64,000 nt of DNA from Candidatus Gastranaerophilales bacterium (GCA_944326685.1 CALVEV010000006.1:1-64000), one strand, 5' to 3'; shown: positions 27,015 to 35,991, numbered from the stretch's first letter. The notes: generated by a model from the letters alone, not told the origin. Program-made: numbers and translations.

Positions 27015-28724
27015 ATGAATATAAATAATTTCTCAAACAATATAAGATTTTGTGCAACAGCTATTCAACCAGCAATGACACAACAAGTAATAGTAAGTTC
27101 TAAACCACAAGTTAATGAACAGGCTAGGACAAAAACTTATGTTCCTGAAGTTTCGGAATTTAGACAAACACAAAATCAAACAAAAACGATATATCCTCAA
27201 TATACTCAAATGAGTAATACTATAAAACAACCAAATTATACAACTACAACAACTTTTAATATTGGATATATTAATGATTTTCATGGTCAGTTAACAAAAA
27301 TGGAAAGGACAATTCTTCCGTTAAAAGATTGTGATATTCGCGTATCTGGTGGAGATAATTTCTTAGGCGATGAAAGAAATGTTCATCTTAATAAAGGTGT
27401 AGCTAAATATATGAATTTGGCAAAAATTGATTCTTCTCCGGTTGGAAATCATGAATTAGACATGGATCAAAAAACTTTTATGGCCTTAACTAGTGGTTTA
27501 AAAACAAAATTTGTTGATGCAAATTATCGTCAAGTAATACCTGATCCTAAAGAGGCAGAAAGACTTTATAGAGAAACTAATAAAGCTCCTATTAATGATA
27601 GATTTATAAATTCATATGTAACTGAAATAAAAGGTAAAAAAGTTGGAATAATAGGTGTTTCTCCTGTTGATATGAATGACAGATACACTCATGCAGATTA
27701 CTATGATGATTGTCAAGTTGACAGTCTAGAAGATACAATAAAAGATATTCAAGTTGAACAACAAAAACTAGAAAAACAAGGTATAAAACACGTTATTTTG
27801 TTATCTCATATGGGATATAAAAATGACCAAGTAGCTGCAAAAAATACATCAGGTATTGATATTATTATAGGTGGTCATTCTCATAATTTGGTAAAAGGAG
27901 TTAAAGAAGGAGAAAACTTATTAACTTCTAAAACTGGAGAGCCTGTAGTAATAACAAATGGCGGTAAAGATGGCGATTATTTTGGAATGTTAAATGTTGA
28001 GTTTGATGATAATGGTGTTCTTAAATCTGTTCAAAACAATATTATTCCAACTAAAAATTATGGTAGAAATTTAATATATCAAAAACTTCTTGAAGCTGAT
28101 ATGGAAAATAATAAAGATGTTGGATATATTCAATCTGTACTTCCAGAACCTAAAAACAAATTGGTGGAAGAAAATCCTCAAGCTAATTTTATTGCAGATG
28201 CAATGAAGAATGAGCTGGGTGTAGAAATTGCATTCTTAAATTCGGCAAATTTACGATCAACATTTGAACCTGGTAAATTTACAACCTTAGATGCAAAAAT
28301 GATTTCACCATTTGATAATCAAATGACAATAGTAAATGTTACAGAAAAAGATTTAGTTGATGCATTTAAATTTACATCAAAAACACTTGTTAATTCTCGT
28401 CCGGGGTTATTTGCTGTATCTGGTTTAAAATATTCAGTAAGAAAATCAGATGGTGAATTATTATCAATGTCAAAAGTTGATGATAAAGGTAATGAAACAC
28501 CAATAGATATTAATAATCCAAGTACTACTAAGACATATAGAATTGCTGCAGATTCCTTTGTAATGCGTGGTGGAGACAAAGTTAAATCTTTGAATTATGT
28601 TGGTAGAGAAGAAAAAATATTTGAATTTGATAAAGATAAATTAGTTTGTGATTATATCCAACACCAAAATAAACCTATTACAATTGGTAAGGAACAAACT
28701 GGGCGTGTAAATATTGTAGAATAA
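27015..28724 (+). CDS. 5'-nucleotidase / 2',3'-cyclic phosphodiesterase-like protein without signal peptide
   Basis: The N-terminal metallophosphatase domain (from residue ~75) has all ligands: NDFHG, SGGDNF, VGNHELD, LSHMG and GGHSHN. The C-terminal 5'-nucleotidase domain has NFIADAM, NSANLRS and the SPFDNQM region. Such UshA-type enzymes are normally exported, but here the first ~70 residues are an Asn/Gln/Thr-rich, non-hydrophobic tail. The GTG at 27006 is possible; ATG 27015 with AGGTG six bases upstream is preferred (569 aa). Confidence 0.9.
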   Translation: MNINNFSNNIRFCATAIQPAMTQQVIVSSKPQVNEQARTKTYVPEVSEFRQTQNQTKTIYPQYTQMSNTIKQPNYTTTTTFNIGYINDFHGQLTKMERTILPLKDCDIRVSGGDNFLGDERNVHLNKGVAKYMNLAKIDSSPVGNHELDMDQKTFMALTSGLKTKFVDANYRQVIPDPKEAERLYRETNKAPINDRFINSYVTEIKGKKVGIIGVSPVDMNDRYTHADYYDDCQVDSLEDTIKDIQVEQQKLEKQGIKHVILLSHMGYKNDQVAAKNTSGIDIIIGGHSHNLVKGVKEGENLLTSKTGEPVVITNGGKDGDYFGMLNVEFDDNGVLKSVQNNIIPTKNYGRNLIYQKLLEADMENNKDVGYIQSVLPEPKNKLVEENPQANFIADAMKNELGVEIAFLNSANLRSTFEPGKFTTLDAKMISPFDNQMTIVNVTEKDLVDAFKFTSKTLVNSRPGLFAVSGLKYSVRKSDGELLSMSKVDDKGNETPIDINNPSTTKTYRIAADSFVMRGGDKVKSLNYVGREEKIFEFDKDKLVCDYIQHQNKPITIGKEQTGRVNIVE

Positions 28725-28758
28725 AATTTTATAATATATTGTGGGAAATTATATTTTT

Positions 28759-28787
28759 GAGTAGCTTAAGTTTAAGTTACTCTTTTT
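28759..28787 (+). terminator. Terminator after the 5'-nucleotidase-like gene
   Basis: GAGTAGCTT and AAGTTACTC pair (one G-U) and five T follow. Confidence 0.8.
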
Positions 28788-28800
28788 ATTATTAAATTAA

Positions 28801-28829
28801 AAGCACCCAACATTTTGTGTTGGGTGCTT
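28801..28829 (-). terminator. nusA terminator
   Basis: AAGCACCCAACA and TGTTGGGTGCTT pair perfectly around TTTTG. Flanking A and T runs make it useful on both strands between these convergent genes. Confidence 0.9.
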
Positions 28830-28850
28830 ATTATCTATAAGATATACTTT

Positions 28851-30086
28851 CTATTCTTCAATAGATTCTTCTTCTACAGCTTCTTCTTGTGCGAAATCTT
28901 CGTCATCAACAGCTTGTTGATTCATTTCTTCTTCAATTTCTTCTTGAATTTCACTGTTTTCTATTTCGTCCTCATAATCATCTTCTATAGGTTCTTCTGA
29001 ATAATTTTGAATAGTTTCAGCTTCTGCTTGTTCCATTTGAGAAACGCTCTTAATATCTATTTTCCAATGAGTTAACTTGTGAGCAAGACGAACATTTTGT
29101 CCATCACGACCGATAGCTAATGATAATTGGTCATCAGGAACAACAACCATTGCCTCTTTAGATTCTTCATCATCAGCCATGATGTCAACTGAAACAACTC
29201 TTGCTGGAGATATTGCATTTACAATATATTCAACAGGATCAGGAGACCATCTTACGATATCAATTTTTTCATTTTTTAATTCACTAACGATTGTTTGAAT
29301 TCTTGAACCTCTAGGTCCTATACAAGCTCCAACACTATCAACTTCAGGGTCATTTGACCATACTGCTAATTTTGTTCTAAAACCTGCCTCACGAGCGATT
29401 GATTTAATTTCAACAATTCCATCTTCGATTTCTGGAACTTCAAGTTCAAATAATTCTTTTACAATTTCTGCGTGAGCATGAGAAACAATTACTTGAGGAA
29501 GTCTATTTGTTTCTTTTACATTAAGAACAAAAACTCTAATTCTGTTTCCAGGTTTATAGTATTCTCCTGGAATTTGTTCTCTTTGAGGCATAATTGCATC
29601 AGTTTTACCAATATTTACAATTACATTTCTATTCTCAACTCTTTGAATTATACCAGTTGTTAGAGAACCTTTTTTATCTAAAAATTCATTTAAAATATTA
29701 TTTCTTTCAGCATCTCTAATTCTTTGAGTAATTACTTGTTTTGCTGTTTGAGCGGCGATACGTCCAAATTGTTCTGGAGTAACTTCTATTTTTACTTCAT
29801 CATCAACTTCTACTTCTTCATCAATTTCTTTTGCATCTTCTAAAGATATTTCAGTATCAGGGTCTTCTACTTCATTTACAACAACTTTTGTTCTAAAAAC
29901 ACCAATTTCACCTGTCTGTTCATCTAAAATTGATTCTAGATTTGTAGCATCCTTAATTCTTAAATGTCTTTTGTAAGCTGCAACCATTGCATCTTCTAAC
30001 GAAGCAATAATTACATCTTTAGCAATTCCACGTTCTCTTTCAAGTTCTTCACAAGCTTCAAATAACGCTGTTCCGATTTTAATCAT
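28851..30086 (-). CDS. nusA: Transcription termination/antitermination factor NusA
   Basis: NusA binds RNA polymerase and promotes hairpin-dependent pausing and termination. The 411-residue chain has the N-terminal polymerase-binding domain, S1 (KGSLTTGIIQRVENRNVIVNIG region), and KH domains with GACIGPRGSRIQ and SLAIGRDGQNVRLA. It ends in a ~65-residue Glu-rich tail instead of the acidic-repeat domains of E. coli. It follows rimP by 60 bp; infB is not next. Confidence 0.97.
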   Translation of the reverse strand: MIKIGTALFEACEELERERGIAKDVIIASLEDAMVAAYKRHLRIKDATNLESILDEQTGEIGVFRTKVVVNEVEDPDTEISLEDAKEIDEEVEVDDEVKIEVTPEQFGRIAAQTAKQVITQRIRDAERNNILNEFLDKKGSLTTGIIQRVENRNVIVNIGKTDAIMPQREQIPGEYYKPGNRIRVFVLNVKETNRLPQVIVSHAHAEIVKELFELEVPEIEDGIVEIKSIAREAGFRTKLAVWSNDPEVDSVGACIGPRGSRIQTIVSELKNEKIDIVRWSPDPVEYIVNAISPARVVSVDIMADDEESKEAMVVVPDDQLSLAIGRDGQNVRLAHKLTHWKIDIKSVSQMEQAEAETIQNYSEEPIEDDYEDEIENSEIQEEIEEEMNQQAVDDEDFAQEEAVEEESIEE

Positions 30087-30146
30087 TATTATTTCCTTTC
30101 TTGTATTATATAATGTTTACTTTTTAATTCTGTTTTAGTTCTTTTA

Positions 30147-30629
30147 CTAATCCACGTATAACTTTGCAGATTGAATATTTGATTTAGGGATTTGGATTTC
30201 TTGTCCATCATCAAACCTAAAGAATGTTAAGCCTTCAGTATCACTCCAATCAAGAATTTCTCCTTTAAATATTCTTTCTGTTTCTCCTTCAAGAGGTTGT
30301 TTAAGTTTTAAGCTAATTCTTTTATTTTTAAAGATTTGAAATTCTTTATCTGATTTAAATTTTCTTTCTAATCCAGGGGATGACACTTCTAAATAATATT
30401 TAACAGGAATTATTTCATCTAAAAAATCATTTAAGCTTCTTGTGACATTTTCACAATCATCAAGCGTAATAGGGCGTTTATGAGAATATAGGAAAATCCT
30501 TAAAAACCAACGATGATTTTCTTTTGCAAAATCAATTTCAATCGGTATTAAATCATATCTCATTGTTGTATTTTCAATAAGTGGTGTGATTTTTTCAAGA
30601 ATTTCATGTCTATTTAAATCTTGTTTCAT
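30147..30629 (-). CDS. rimP: Ribosome maturation factor RimP
   Basis: RimP helps assemble the 30S subunit. The 160-residue protein shows the pattern of the family: LRIFLYSHKRPITLDDCENVTRSL, YYLEVSSPGLERKFKSDKEF and a C-terminal Sm-like beta domain. GGAGTGAG lies before the ATG. It is first in the rimP-nusA pair. Confidence 0.96.
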   Translation of the reverse strand: MKQDLNRHEILEKITPLIENTTMRYDLIPIEIDFAKENHRWFLRIFLYSHKRPITLDDCENVTRSLNDFLDEIIPVKYYLEVSSPGLERKFKSDKEFQIFKNKRISLKLKQPLEGETERIFKGEILDWSDTEGLTFFRFDDGQEIQIPKSNIQSAKLYVD

Positions 30630-30654
30630 AACTCACTCCTATCTTTATTTTATT

Positions 30655-30686
30655 AAAAAAAGGAACGGACTAAGCCGTTCCTTTTT
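30655..30686 (-). terminator. Attenuator-like terminator in the rimP-nusA leader
   Basis: On the minus strand AAAAA-GGAACGG, a six-base loop and CCGTTCC are followed by seven T. It lies between a strong promoter (30700-30728) and the rimP start codon, about 25 bp before the ATG, and no other minus-strand gene ends here. Confidence 0.85.
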
Positions 30687-30699
30687 GAACTATATGTGT

Positions 30700-30728
30700 A
30701 TTATATCTAAAATTAGAATATTTGTAAA
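30700..30728 (-). promoter_or_regulatory. rimP-nusA promoter
   Basis: On the minus strand TTTACA (30723-30728), a 17-bp spacer and TATAAT (30700-30705). Transcription should begin near 30693, just before the terminator hairpin. Confidence 0.8.
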
Positions 30729-30802
30729 GCATTGCACTTAATTTTAACCTCCCAATTAAATGTATGATGTATTATTATTGAATTTGTAGTACGTTACATT
30801 TT

Positions 30803-31201
30803 ATGAAGAAAATATTAATTATACTATTATTGTTAACTATTAATTTACCAACCTTTGCTACTGAGTGGGTCAAAATTGGTAATAATTTATATTTAGATAA
30901 ATCTTCTATTAGATATTCATCAAAAAATAGGACATATAAGGCTTGGGTAAAAGAAATAAAGACCAAAGAAATTGTTCTTTATTTTAATGAATACAATATA
31001 AAAGAAAAAGAATGGCGAGCATTAGATATAGTTACAACAGACCTTAAAAACAATATAAAGAAACGAGAAACACCAAATAGTGTAGGGTTAACTTGGGTAA
31101 ATGTAGTTCCTGATACAAACTCTGCTTTTGAATATCAAGAGATAAAAAAGCAAATAACAAAATCACCTGATATCTTAGAAAAAGAATTAAGAATTGATTA
31201 A
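30803..31201 (+). CDS. Small exported protein, surface-adhesin E-like
   Basis: Signal peptide MKKILIILLLLTINLPTFA, then a ~110-residue domain with EWVKIGNNLYLDKSSIRYSS and a WVKE strand, a pattern like the periplasmic 'surface-adhesin protein E' domain. The likeness is by pattern only. It overlaps the convergent waaA by 15 bp. Confidence 0.7.
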   Translation: MKKILIILLLLTINLPTFATEWVKIGNNLYLDKSSIRYSSKNRTYKAWVKEIKTKEIVLYFNEYNIKEKEWRALDIVTTDLKNNIKKRETPNSVGLTWVNVVPDTNSAFEYQEIKKQITKSPDILEKELRID

Positions 31202-32434
31202 TTCTTTTAATTCATTTATTACAAAATTCATTGCACCCTTATTTTGTTCAAATACAAGTTTGCAATCGTTACATGCATTTTTATAATACTCTTGATTATT
31301 TAGTAATTTATTCATTTGCATAATAAGTTCTTTTTTATTTTTAACAATAACTCCTGCGTTAGTTCTTGTGATTATTGCATAAATATCTTTAAAATTATTC
31401 GTACTTGGTCCTGAAATTACTGGTTTATTATATATGTTAGCCTCAAGAGGATTATGCCCCCCTGTTTTATTAAAACTTCCTCCGATAAATGCAAATTCAC
31501 ATATTGAATACATTTTGCTAAGTTCACCTAATGTATCTAGAAGAATAATATCATTATTTATAAAAGAATCATTATTTGAACGTTTTCCTACCTTTAAGCC
31601 TGTATTTTTGCATAGTTCAAATACAGAATTATTTCTTTCAGGATGTCTAGGTGCAATGAGTAATTTTACATTTTGATTTGATTTATAAATTTCTTCAAAA
31701 GCTTCTAAGATTATTTCATCTTCACCAGAATGGGTGCTACCAGCAATAATAATTTTGTTTTCAGTATTTTTTTCTATTGGAACAAAATTATCAAGATTTA
31801 TATTGATATCAAATTTTAAATTTCCCATAATTTTTGTTGTATCAGGATTTGCCCCAATAGAAATTAATTTATTATTATCTGTTTCTGATTGTGTAAGTAT
31901 TTTTGTGTATTTTTGAAGAATTGGCTTAAAGAAGAATGATAACTTTTTATAGCTACCATAAGTTTTATCAGACATGCGTCCATTTACAATATATAAAGGT
32001 ATGTTATTTTTTTTAGAACAATATGCTATATTAGGCCAAAGCTCAGTTTCTGCAATAATTATAACTTTAGGGTTTACTTTTTTGAAAAAATTATTTATAC
32101 AGAATGGAAAATCAAAAGGGAAATATGTAATATAATTTGCAATATCTCCTAATTTTTTCTTTGCCATTTCTTGACCCGTTTTAGTTCCAGTTGTTACAAC
32201 AATATTATAGTCTGGGAATTGTTTTTTCGTTTCAATAATCAAATTTTGTAAAGCCAAAATTTCTCCAACAGAAACACCATAAAAAACGATTGATTTTTTA
32301 GTTAGAGGGTTTCCTAAATTAAATCCTAATTTTTCAGTAAAACCATAACCTAGCTTGGGATTTAAAAAACTTATTAACATCCAAAAAGGTAAAACTATAA
32401 TAAATAATATTGTTGAAATAAAACCGTAAATCAT
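31187..32434 (-). CDS. waaA: 3-deoxy-D-manno-octulosonic acid transferase
   Basis: WaaA adds KDO from CMP-KDO to lipid IVA at the inner face of the inner membrane. It has one N-terminal membrane segment, VSVGEILALQNLI, TTGTKTGQEMA, FPFDFPF, AETELWPN and the GT-B C-terminal part with GGSFNKTGGHNPLE. 415 residues is typical. With kdsD and kdsC it supports a true LPS outer membrane. Confidence 0.95.
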   Translation of the reverse strand: MIYGFISTILFIIVLPFWMLISFLNPKLGYGFTEKLGFNLGNPLTKKSIVFYGVSVGEILALQNLIIETKKQFPDYNIVVTTGTKTGQEMAKKKLGDIANYITYFPFDFPFCINNFFKKVNPKVIIIAETELWPNIAYCSKKNNIPLYIVNGRMSDKTYGSYKKLSFFFKPILQKYTKILTQSETDNNKLISIGANPDTTKIMGNLKFDININLDNFVPIEKNTENKIIIAGSTHSGEDEIILEAFEEIYKSNQNVKLLIAPRHPERNNSVFELCKNTGLKVGKRSNNDSFINNDIILLDTLGELSKMYSICEFAFIGGSFNKTGGHNPLEANIYNKPVISGPSTNNFKDIYAIITRTNAGVIVKNKKELIMQMNKLLNNQEYYKNACNDCKLVFEQNKGAMNFVINELKELINS

Positions 32435-32556
32435 ATACTCTCCCTAACTTTTTAAATAATTATAACAGATTTTATTATTTAGGAACAGATTGTAAAGAAT
32501 CAAACTTTAGTTATACAAGATTCATAATTTAGGATAATTATAATATTTCAATAAAT

Positions 32557-32565
32557 TGATAAAAT
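32557..32565 (+). promoter_or_regulatory. Extended -10 box, leaderless start of the 113-aa gene
   Basis: TGATAAAAT ends six bases before the ATG at 32572. No ribosome binding site is visible. Confidence 0.55.
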
Positions 32566-32571
32566 AATAAT

Positions 32572-32913
32572 ATGAAAATTTATTCAACTGAATCACATTA
32601 CATCCTAAATCCAGACTGTCACGAAATAACCCCAGAAATAGCGGATTTTCTTGGGGTTGCTTACAAATCAATGCCAAGAGATAAAAAAGTAGCATTTGAT
32701 TTAAGTATTGTAGAAACTTGTTCAAATAAATTTTTCAAAATTTTTGAAAGATTGTATTCAGAAAGACCTGTTTCATTAATAAATACAAATGAAAAAATAT
32801 TAGCATCAATTTACTTAATGAAATATGATAATTTTGTGAAAATATATCCTAATGATATTTCATTATTTGATGATAAGCACGAAATAATTAATCGAAGATT
32901 TTCTTTGGTTTGA
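32572..32913 (+). CDS. Small STAS-like protein (tentative)
   Basis: The 113-residue protein has a KVAFDLSIVETCSNKFFKIF strand-helix unit followed by VSLINTNEKILASIYLM, which matches the order of a STAS domain (strand, conserved Asp/Ser, helix, strand). The phospho-acceptor Ser cannot be assigned securely. It lies directly upstream of dapF; compare the STAS-like gene upstream of dapL. Confidence 0.6.
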   Translation: MKIYSTESHYILNPDCHEITPEIADFLGVAYKSMPRDKKVAFDLSIVETCSNKFFKIFERLYSERPVSLINTNEKILASIYLMKYDNFVKIYPNDISLFDDKHEIINRRFSLV

Positions 32914-32943
32914 GTATAATTGAATCAAATAGGAGAAATATAA

Positions 32944-33792
32944 ATGGATACAATAAAAGTCACAAAAATGAATGGTTGTGGAAATGACTTTATAATAATA
33001 GATAAAGATGAGGCTGATAAGTATGAATTATCATATGATGAATTAGCAAGAAAAGTATGTGATCGTCATTTTGGAATTGGTGCCGATGGCATGATTATCC
33101 CATATATACCATCAAGAAGGACAACAGATATAGAATGGATATTTTATAATTCAGATGGTTCAACTGCTCAAATGTGTGGTAATGGTATGCGTTGCTTTGC
33201 AAAATACGTAGTAGATAACGGTCTAGTAGAAAAAAAACATTTTACAGTAATGACAGGCGCAGGAGTAATAGCTCCTGAAGTATTAGATTGTGGCCTCGTA
33301 AGTGTAAATATGTCAAAGCCAATTTTAACTCCAGAACTTATTCCATTTGACGGTGAAAATATTTTAAATTTTGAAATAGAAGCTAAGGATAAAGTATTTA
33401 AAGCTAATGCTATATCTATGGGAAATCCACATTGTGTAATTTTTACTAAAGAAGATGTTTATGATATGGCAAAAACTTATGGCCCTTATATAGAATGTAA
33501 TCATGTTTTTCCAGAAAAAACAAATGTAGAATTTGTGAATGTACTATCAAGTGATGAAATAGATTTCTGTGTATATGAGAGAGGTTGTGGAATAACTTTA
33601 GCTTGTGGAACAGGAGCATGTGCCTCAGTAGTTGCTGGAGTTTTAAATAACTTAACAGAGTGTAAAGTAAAAGTAAATTTACTAGGAGGGGTTGTAACCG
33701 TTGACTGGTCTGCATATCACCTTGATAAAAATAGTGACATATATTTAATTGGACCTGCTGATTATAATTTTTATGGCGAATACATATTGTAA
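32944..33792 (+). CDS. dapF: Diaminopimelate epimerase
   Basis: DapF turns LL-DAP into meso-DAP for lysine and peptidoglycan. The two catalytic cysteines lie in MCGNGMRCFAKY and LACGTGACASV; the opening MNGCGNDFIIID is typical. 282 residues. AGGAG precedes the ATG. It follows the STAS-like gene by 30 bp. Confidence 0.97.
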   Translation: MDTIKVTKMNGCGNDFIIIDKDEADKYELSYDELARKVCDRHFGIGADGMIIPYIPSRRTTDIEWIFYNSDGSTAQMCGNGMRCFAKYVVDNGLVEKKHFTVMTGAGVIAPEVLDCGLVSVNMSKPILTPELIPFDGENILNFEIEAKDKVFKANAISMGNPHCVIFTKEDVYDMAKTYGPYIECNHVFPEKTNVEFVNVLSSDEIDFCVYERGCGITLACGTGACASVVAGVLNNLTECKVKVNLLGGVVTVDWSAYHLDKNSDIYLIGPADYNFYGEYIL

Positions 33793-33806
33793 TTATTATG
33801 TTTATG

Positions 33807-33831
33807 ATACTATTTAAAATATAAATAGTAT
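33807..33831 (+). promoter_or_regulatory. Hairpin just before the rpsF ribosome binding site
   Basis: ATACTATTT and AAATAGTAT form a 9-bp stem; AAGGAG follows at once at 33832. It could act on rpsF translation, but the CCG loop known from S6:S18 leader motifs is absent. Confidence 0.45.
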
Positions 33832-33847
33832 AAGGAGAATTATAAAC

Positions 33848-34150
33848 ATGAAACAATATGAATTATTAGTTGTGTACAAACCAAACACAGATGCAGAAGA
33901 AATTGATAAATTAGTTGCAAAATTAACTTCAGATATTGAAGCATTAGAAGGTTCAGTATCATCAGTTGATAAAATGGGGCGTAAAAAATTAGCTTATGAA
34001 ATCAACAATTTTAGAGATGGTTTCTTTGCAAACTTTATTTTATCATTAGATGAATCAAAAGTTGCTGATTTAAAAAGACAATTAAAATTAAATGACAATA
34101 TTTTAAGAACAATGTTTATGACTTGTGAAAAAGTTGCTCAAGAGGTTTAA
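33848..34150 (+). CDS. rpsF: 30S ribosomal protein S6
   Basis: The 100-residue protein shows the S6 core (KQYELLVVYKPN, MGRKKLAYEINNFRDGFFANF). It pairs with S18 in the 30S platform. The order rpsF-ssb-rpsR is conserved in many bacteria; ssb starts after 3 bp. Confidence 0.97.
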   Translation: MKQYELLVVYKPNTDAEEIDKLVAKLTSDIEALEGSVSSVDKMGRKKLAYEINNFRDGFFANFILSLDESKVADLKRQLKLNDNILRTMFMTCEKVAQEV

Positions 34151-34153
34151 TAG

Positions 34154-34549
34154 ATGACTATAGCAAAATCTGTTGTTACAGGTACAGTTTTCAGAGCACC
34201 TGAAAAACGTTTCACTCAAAATAATGTAGCAGTTTATTCTTTAATATTAAATATTGGAGATAGAGAGGAAACATTAATTCGTGTTTTATCAACAAGAACA
34301 TTATTAGAACCAGTATTAGAAACTATTTCAAAAGGTGACAAAATTTTAGTAGAAGGCAGACTTCAAACTACCAATGCTAAAATGGAAGACGGTACTGAGC
34401 GTAAGATTTATGAAATAGACGCTAATTCAATCGAAAGAATGGGTGAGACTACTGGGTATTCACAATCTCAATCAAGTGGTGAAATTTCAAAATTCGCAGA
34501 AGAAGAATTTTCTGAAGAATTAATTGGAGAAGAGGAAATCCCATTCTAG
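34154..34549 (+). CDS. ssb: Single-stranded DNA-binding protein
   Basis: The 131-residue protein has an OB fold (VVTGTVFRAPEKRFTQNNVAV, GDKILVEGRLQT) and ends in an acidic tail EEIPF, the usual tip (DIPF-like) that binds partner proteins. It is shorter and more diverged in its OB core than E. coli SSB. Position between rpsF and rpsR supports the call. Confidence 0.93.
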   Translation: MTIAKSVVTGTVFRAPEKRFTQNNVAVYSLILNIGDREETLIRVLSTRTLLEPVLETISKGDKILVEGRLQTTNAKMEDGTERKIYEIDANSIERMGETTGYSQSQSSGEISKFAEEEFSEELIGEEEIPF

Positions 34550-34606
34550 AGATAAATAGAAATATAGTAAGTAAATAATTATAAGGCTAGAAAGGCAAAT
34601 AAAACA

Positions 34607-34840
34607 ATGGCAAGACAAGACGCACAAGATAGAAAAAAACGTAAAAGTTGTAGTTTCTGTGCAGATCACGTTGAAAGTATCGATTACAAAGATGCTGCTA
34701 AGTTAAAAAGATATTTAACAGAAGCAGGAAAAATTATACCTAGACGTGTTACAGGTAACTGTGCAAAACACCAAAGAATGATTGCTAAAGCTGTTAAACA
34801 AGCTAGAGAAGCAGCTATCATTGGATACGTTTTTGACTAA
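34607..34840 (+). CDS. rpsR: 30S ribosomal protein S18
   Basis: 77 residues with the S18 pattern: KSCSFCADHVESIDYKDA, RYLTEAGKIIPRRVTGNCAKHQR. Two Cys plus a third near His suggest a zinc-binding variant. A terminator follows at 34853. Confidence 0.97.
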   Translation: MARQDAQDRKKRKSCSFCADHVESIDYKDAAKLKRYLTEAGKIIPRRVTGNCAKHQRMIAKAVKQAREAAIIGYVFD

Positions 34841-34852
34841 TTAGAGGATTTA

Positions 34853-34895
34853 ATTGCACCAAAGATGGTTTATACTGTCTTTGGTGTAATTTTTT
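34853..34895 (+). terminator. Terminator after rpsR
   Basis: ATTGCACCAAAGA and TCTTTGGTGTAAT pair (one G-U) and a T-run follows. Confidence 0.88.
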
Positions 34896-34911
34896 GAAAA
34901 AAGAGGTTATT

Positions 34912-35103
34912 ATGGCAGAAAATCAAATAACAATCAGATCTGATAGAGATACTGAATACACTTTTCAATACAAAGGAGAAGATGTAACATTAAAAGCAGG
35001 TGGAATTTTATCAATAGCAGATGGTCTAGAACATGTAGTTCTTCCAACAGTCGCGATGAAAATAATCAATAACCTGATAATAATCAAGCAAGATGTTAAA
35101 TAA
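34912..35103 (+). CDS. Small protein of unknown function (63 aa)
   Basis: ATG 34912 has AAGAGG seven bases upstream; the earlier TTG at 34894 sits in the terminator T-run and is rejected. The protein reads like a small beta-rich domain (TEYTFQYKGEDVTLKAGG). It has its own terminator at 35105. No family recognised. Confidence 0.65.
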   Translation: MAENQITIRSDRDTEYTFQYKGEDVTLKAGGILSIADGLEHVVLPTVAMKIINNLIIIKQDVK

Positions 35104-35104
35104 T

Positions 35105-35131
35105 AAAAAGGCGAGTTAATCTCGCTTTTTT
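35105..35131 (+). terminator. Terminator after the 63-aa gene
   Basis: AAAAAGGCGAG-TTAAT-CTCGCTTTTT, one bulged G. Confidence 0.88.
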
Positions 35132-35148
35132 ATTATTTATTTTTGTAT

Positions 35149-35991
35149 TTACCCTTTAAGATTGTTATTTAAGTTAAGTGCGTTTTTTTGAGCAGTGTCT
35201 TTTTTATTATTTGCGTTTGCTGTTTTTTTAGCTAAAGCTTCAGATTTTTCTTTTGAAATTTGATCAGCAAATGGATTTCCTTTTATTTTAGAGCCATCTT
35301 TTGACAATTCTCTAGATACTTGATATTGAATTGTGTTAGCTTTTGTTAAATATTTTGTAAGTTGATCATATTTTTCTTCAGCTTCACCATAAGGAGCTTG
35401 ATGAGATATAAGCTCATTTACATTTTGATTTATATTTTCTAACTTATTAAGAGCAGTTTTTAAATCTCTACCAGAATTAAATCTTTTCGAAATTTTAGAT
35501 AATATTTTTTCAGAAACAAAACTAGATGTTTTTTCTTTTATATTAGAAATAAAACCTTTTTTCGGAGAAACAAATGATGTAATATTATTTGATAGCTTTC
35601 TTGTAATATCATCACCTTGATAGGTTGCGTATAATTCTTTGAGTTTATTTTCAATAGAATGTTTTTTTAAATTAAGCATATCAATTTTTTCTGTATCATT
35701 TAAAGCTTTAGCACTATCAATTTGTTTATTTAAAATTTTTATTTCATTTTCATATTTTTCGATTTTGTATTCAATTTTAAACGCATCATCATCAATATCA
35801 CGATATGCTTCTTTTTCTAATAGCGTTGAGTCCAAGCCATTAAGTCTATGTATTGGGGTAGATATGTTTTGATTATTCGCAAATTGAAGCTGTTCTTGTT
35901 GGTTATTTTGAGCAGGCGAATTGTTTGTAGGTGTGTAGTTGTATCCTACATTATTAATGCTATTTGAATTATTTATATTATTAGCTTCCAT
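35149..35991 (-). CDS. Coiled-coil protein, paralogue of the 58627 gene
   Basis: The 280-residue protein starts with an Asn/Gln-rich tail (~50 residues), then a coiled coil at ~70-120 (EIKILNKQIDSAKALNDTEK), a SPKKGF motif and a second helical part. The coiled coil and the PKKG motif align with the protein at 58627-59178. No signal peptide or membrane segment. Function unknown. Confidence 0.7.
   Translation of the reverse strand: MEANNINNSNSINNVGYNYTPTNNSPAQNNQQEQLQFANNQNISTPIHRLNGLDSTLLEKEAYRDIDDDAFKIEYKIEKYENEIKILNKQIDSAKALNDTEKIDMLNLKKHSIENKLKELYATYQGDDITRKLSNNITSFVSPKKGFISNIKEKTSSFVSEKILSKISKRFNSGRDLKTALNKLENINQNVNELISHQAPYGEAEEKYDQLTKYLTKANTIQYQVSRELSKDGSKIKGNPFADQISKEKSEALAKKTANANNKKDTAQKNALNLNNNLKG

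Noticed and set aside
32522..32725. 67-codon minus frame opposite the 113-aa STAS-like gene
   Set aside because: The + strand frame is longer, has an extended -10 box at the leaderless spacing and a domain-like pattern.
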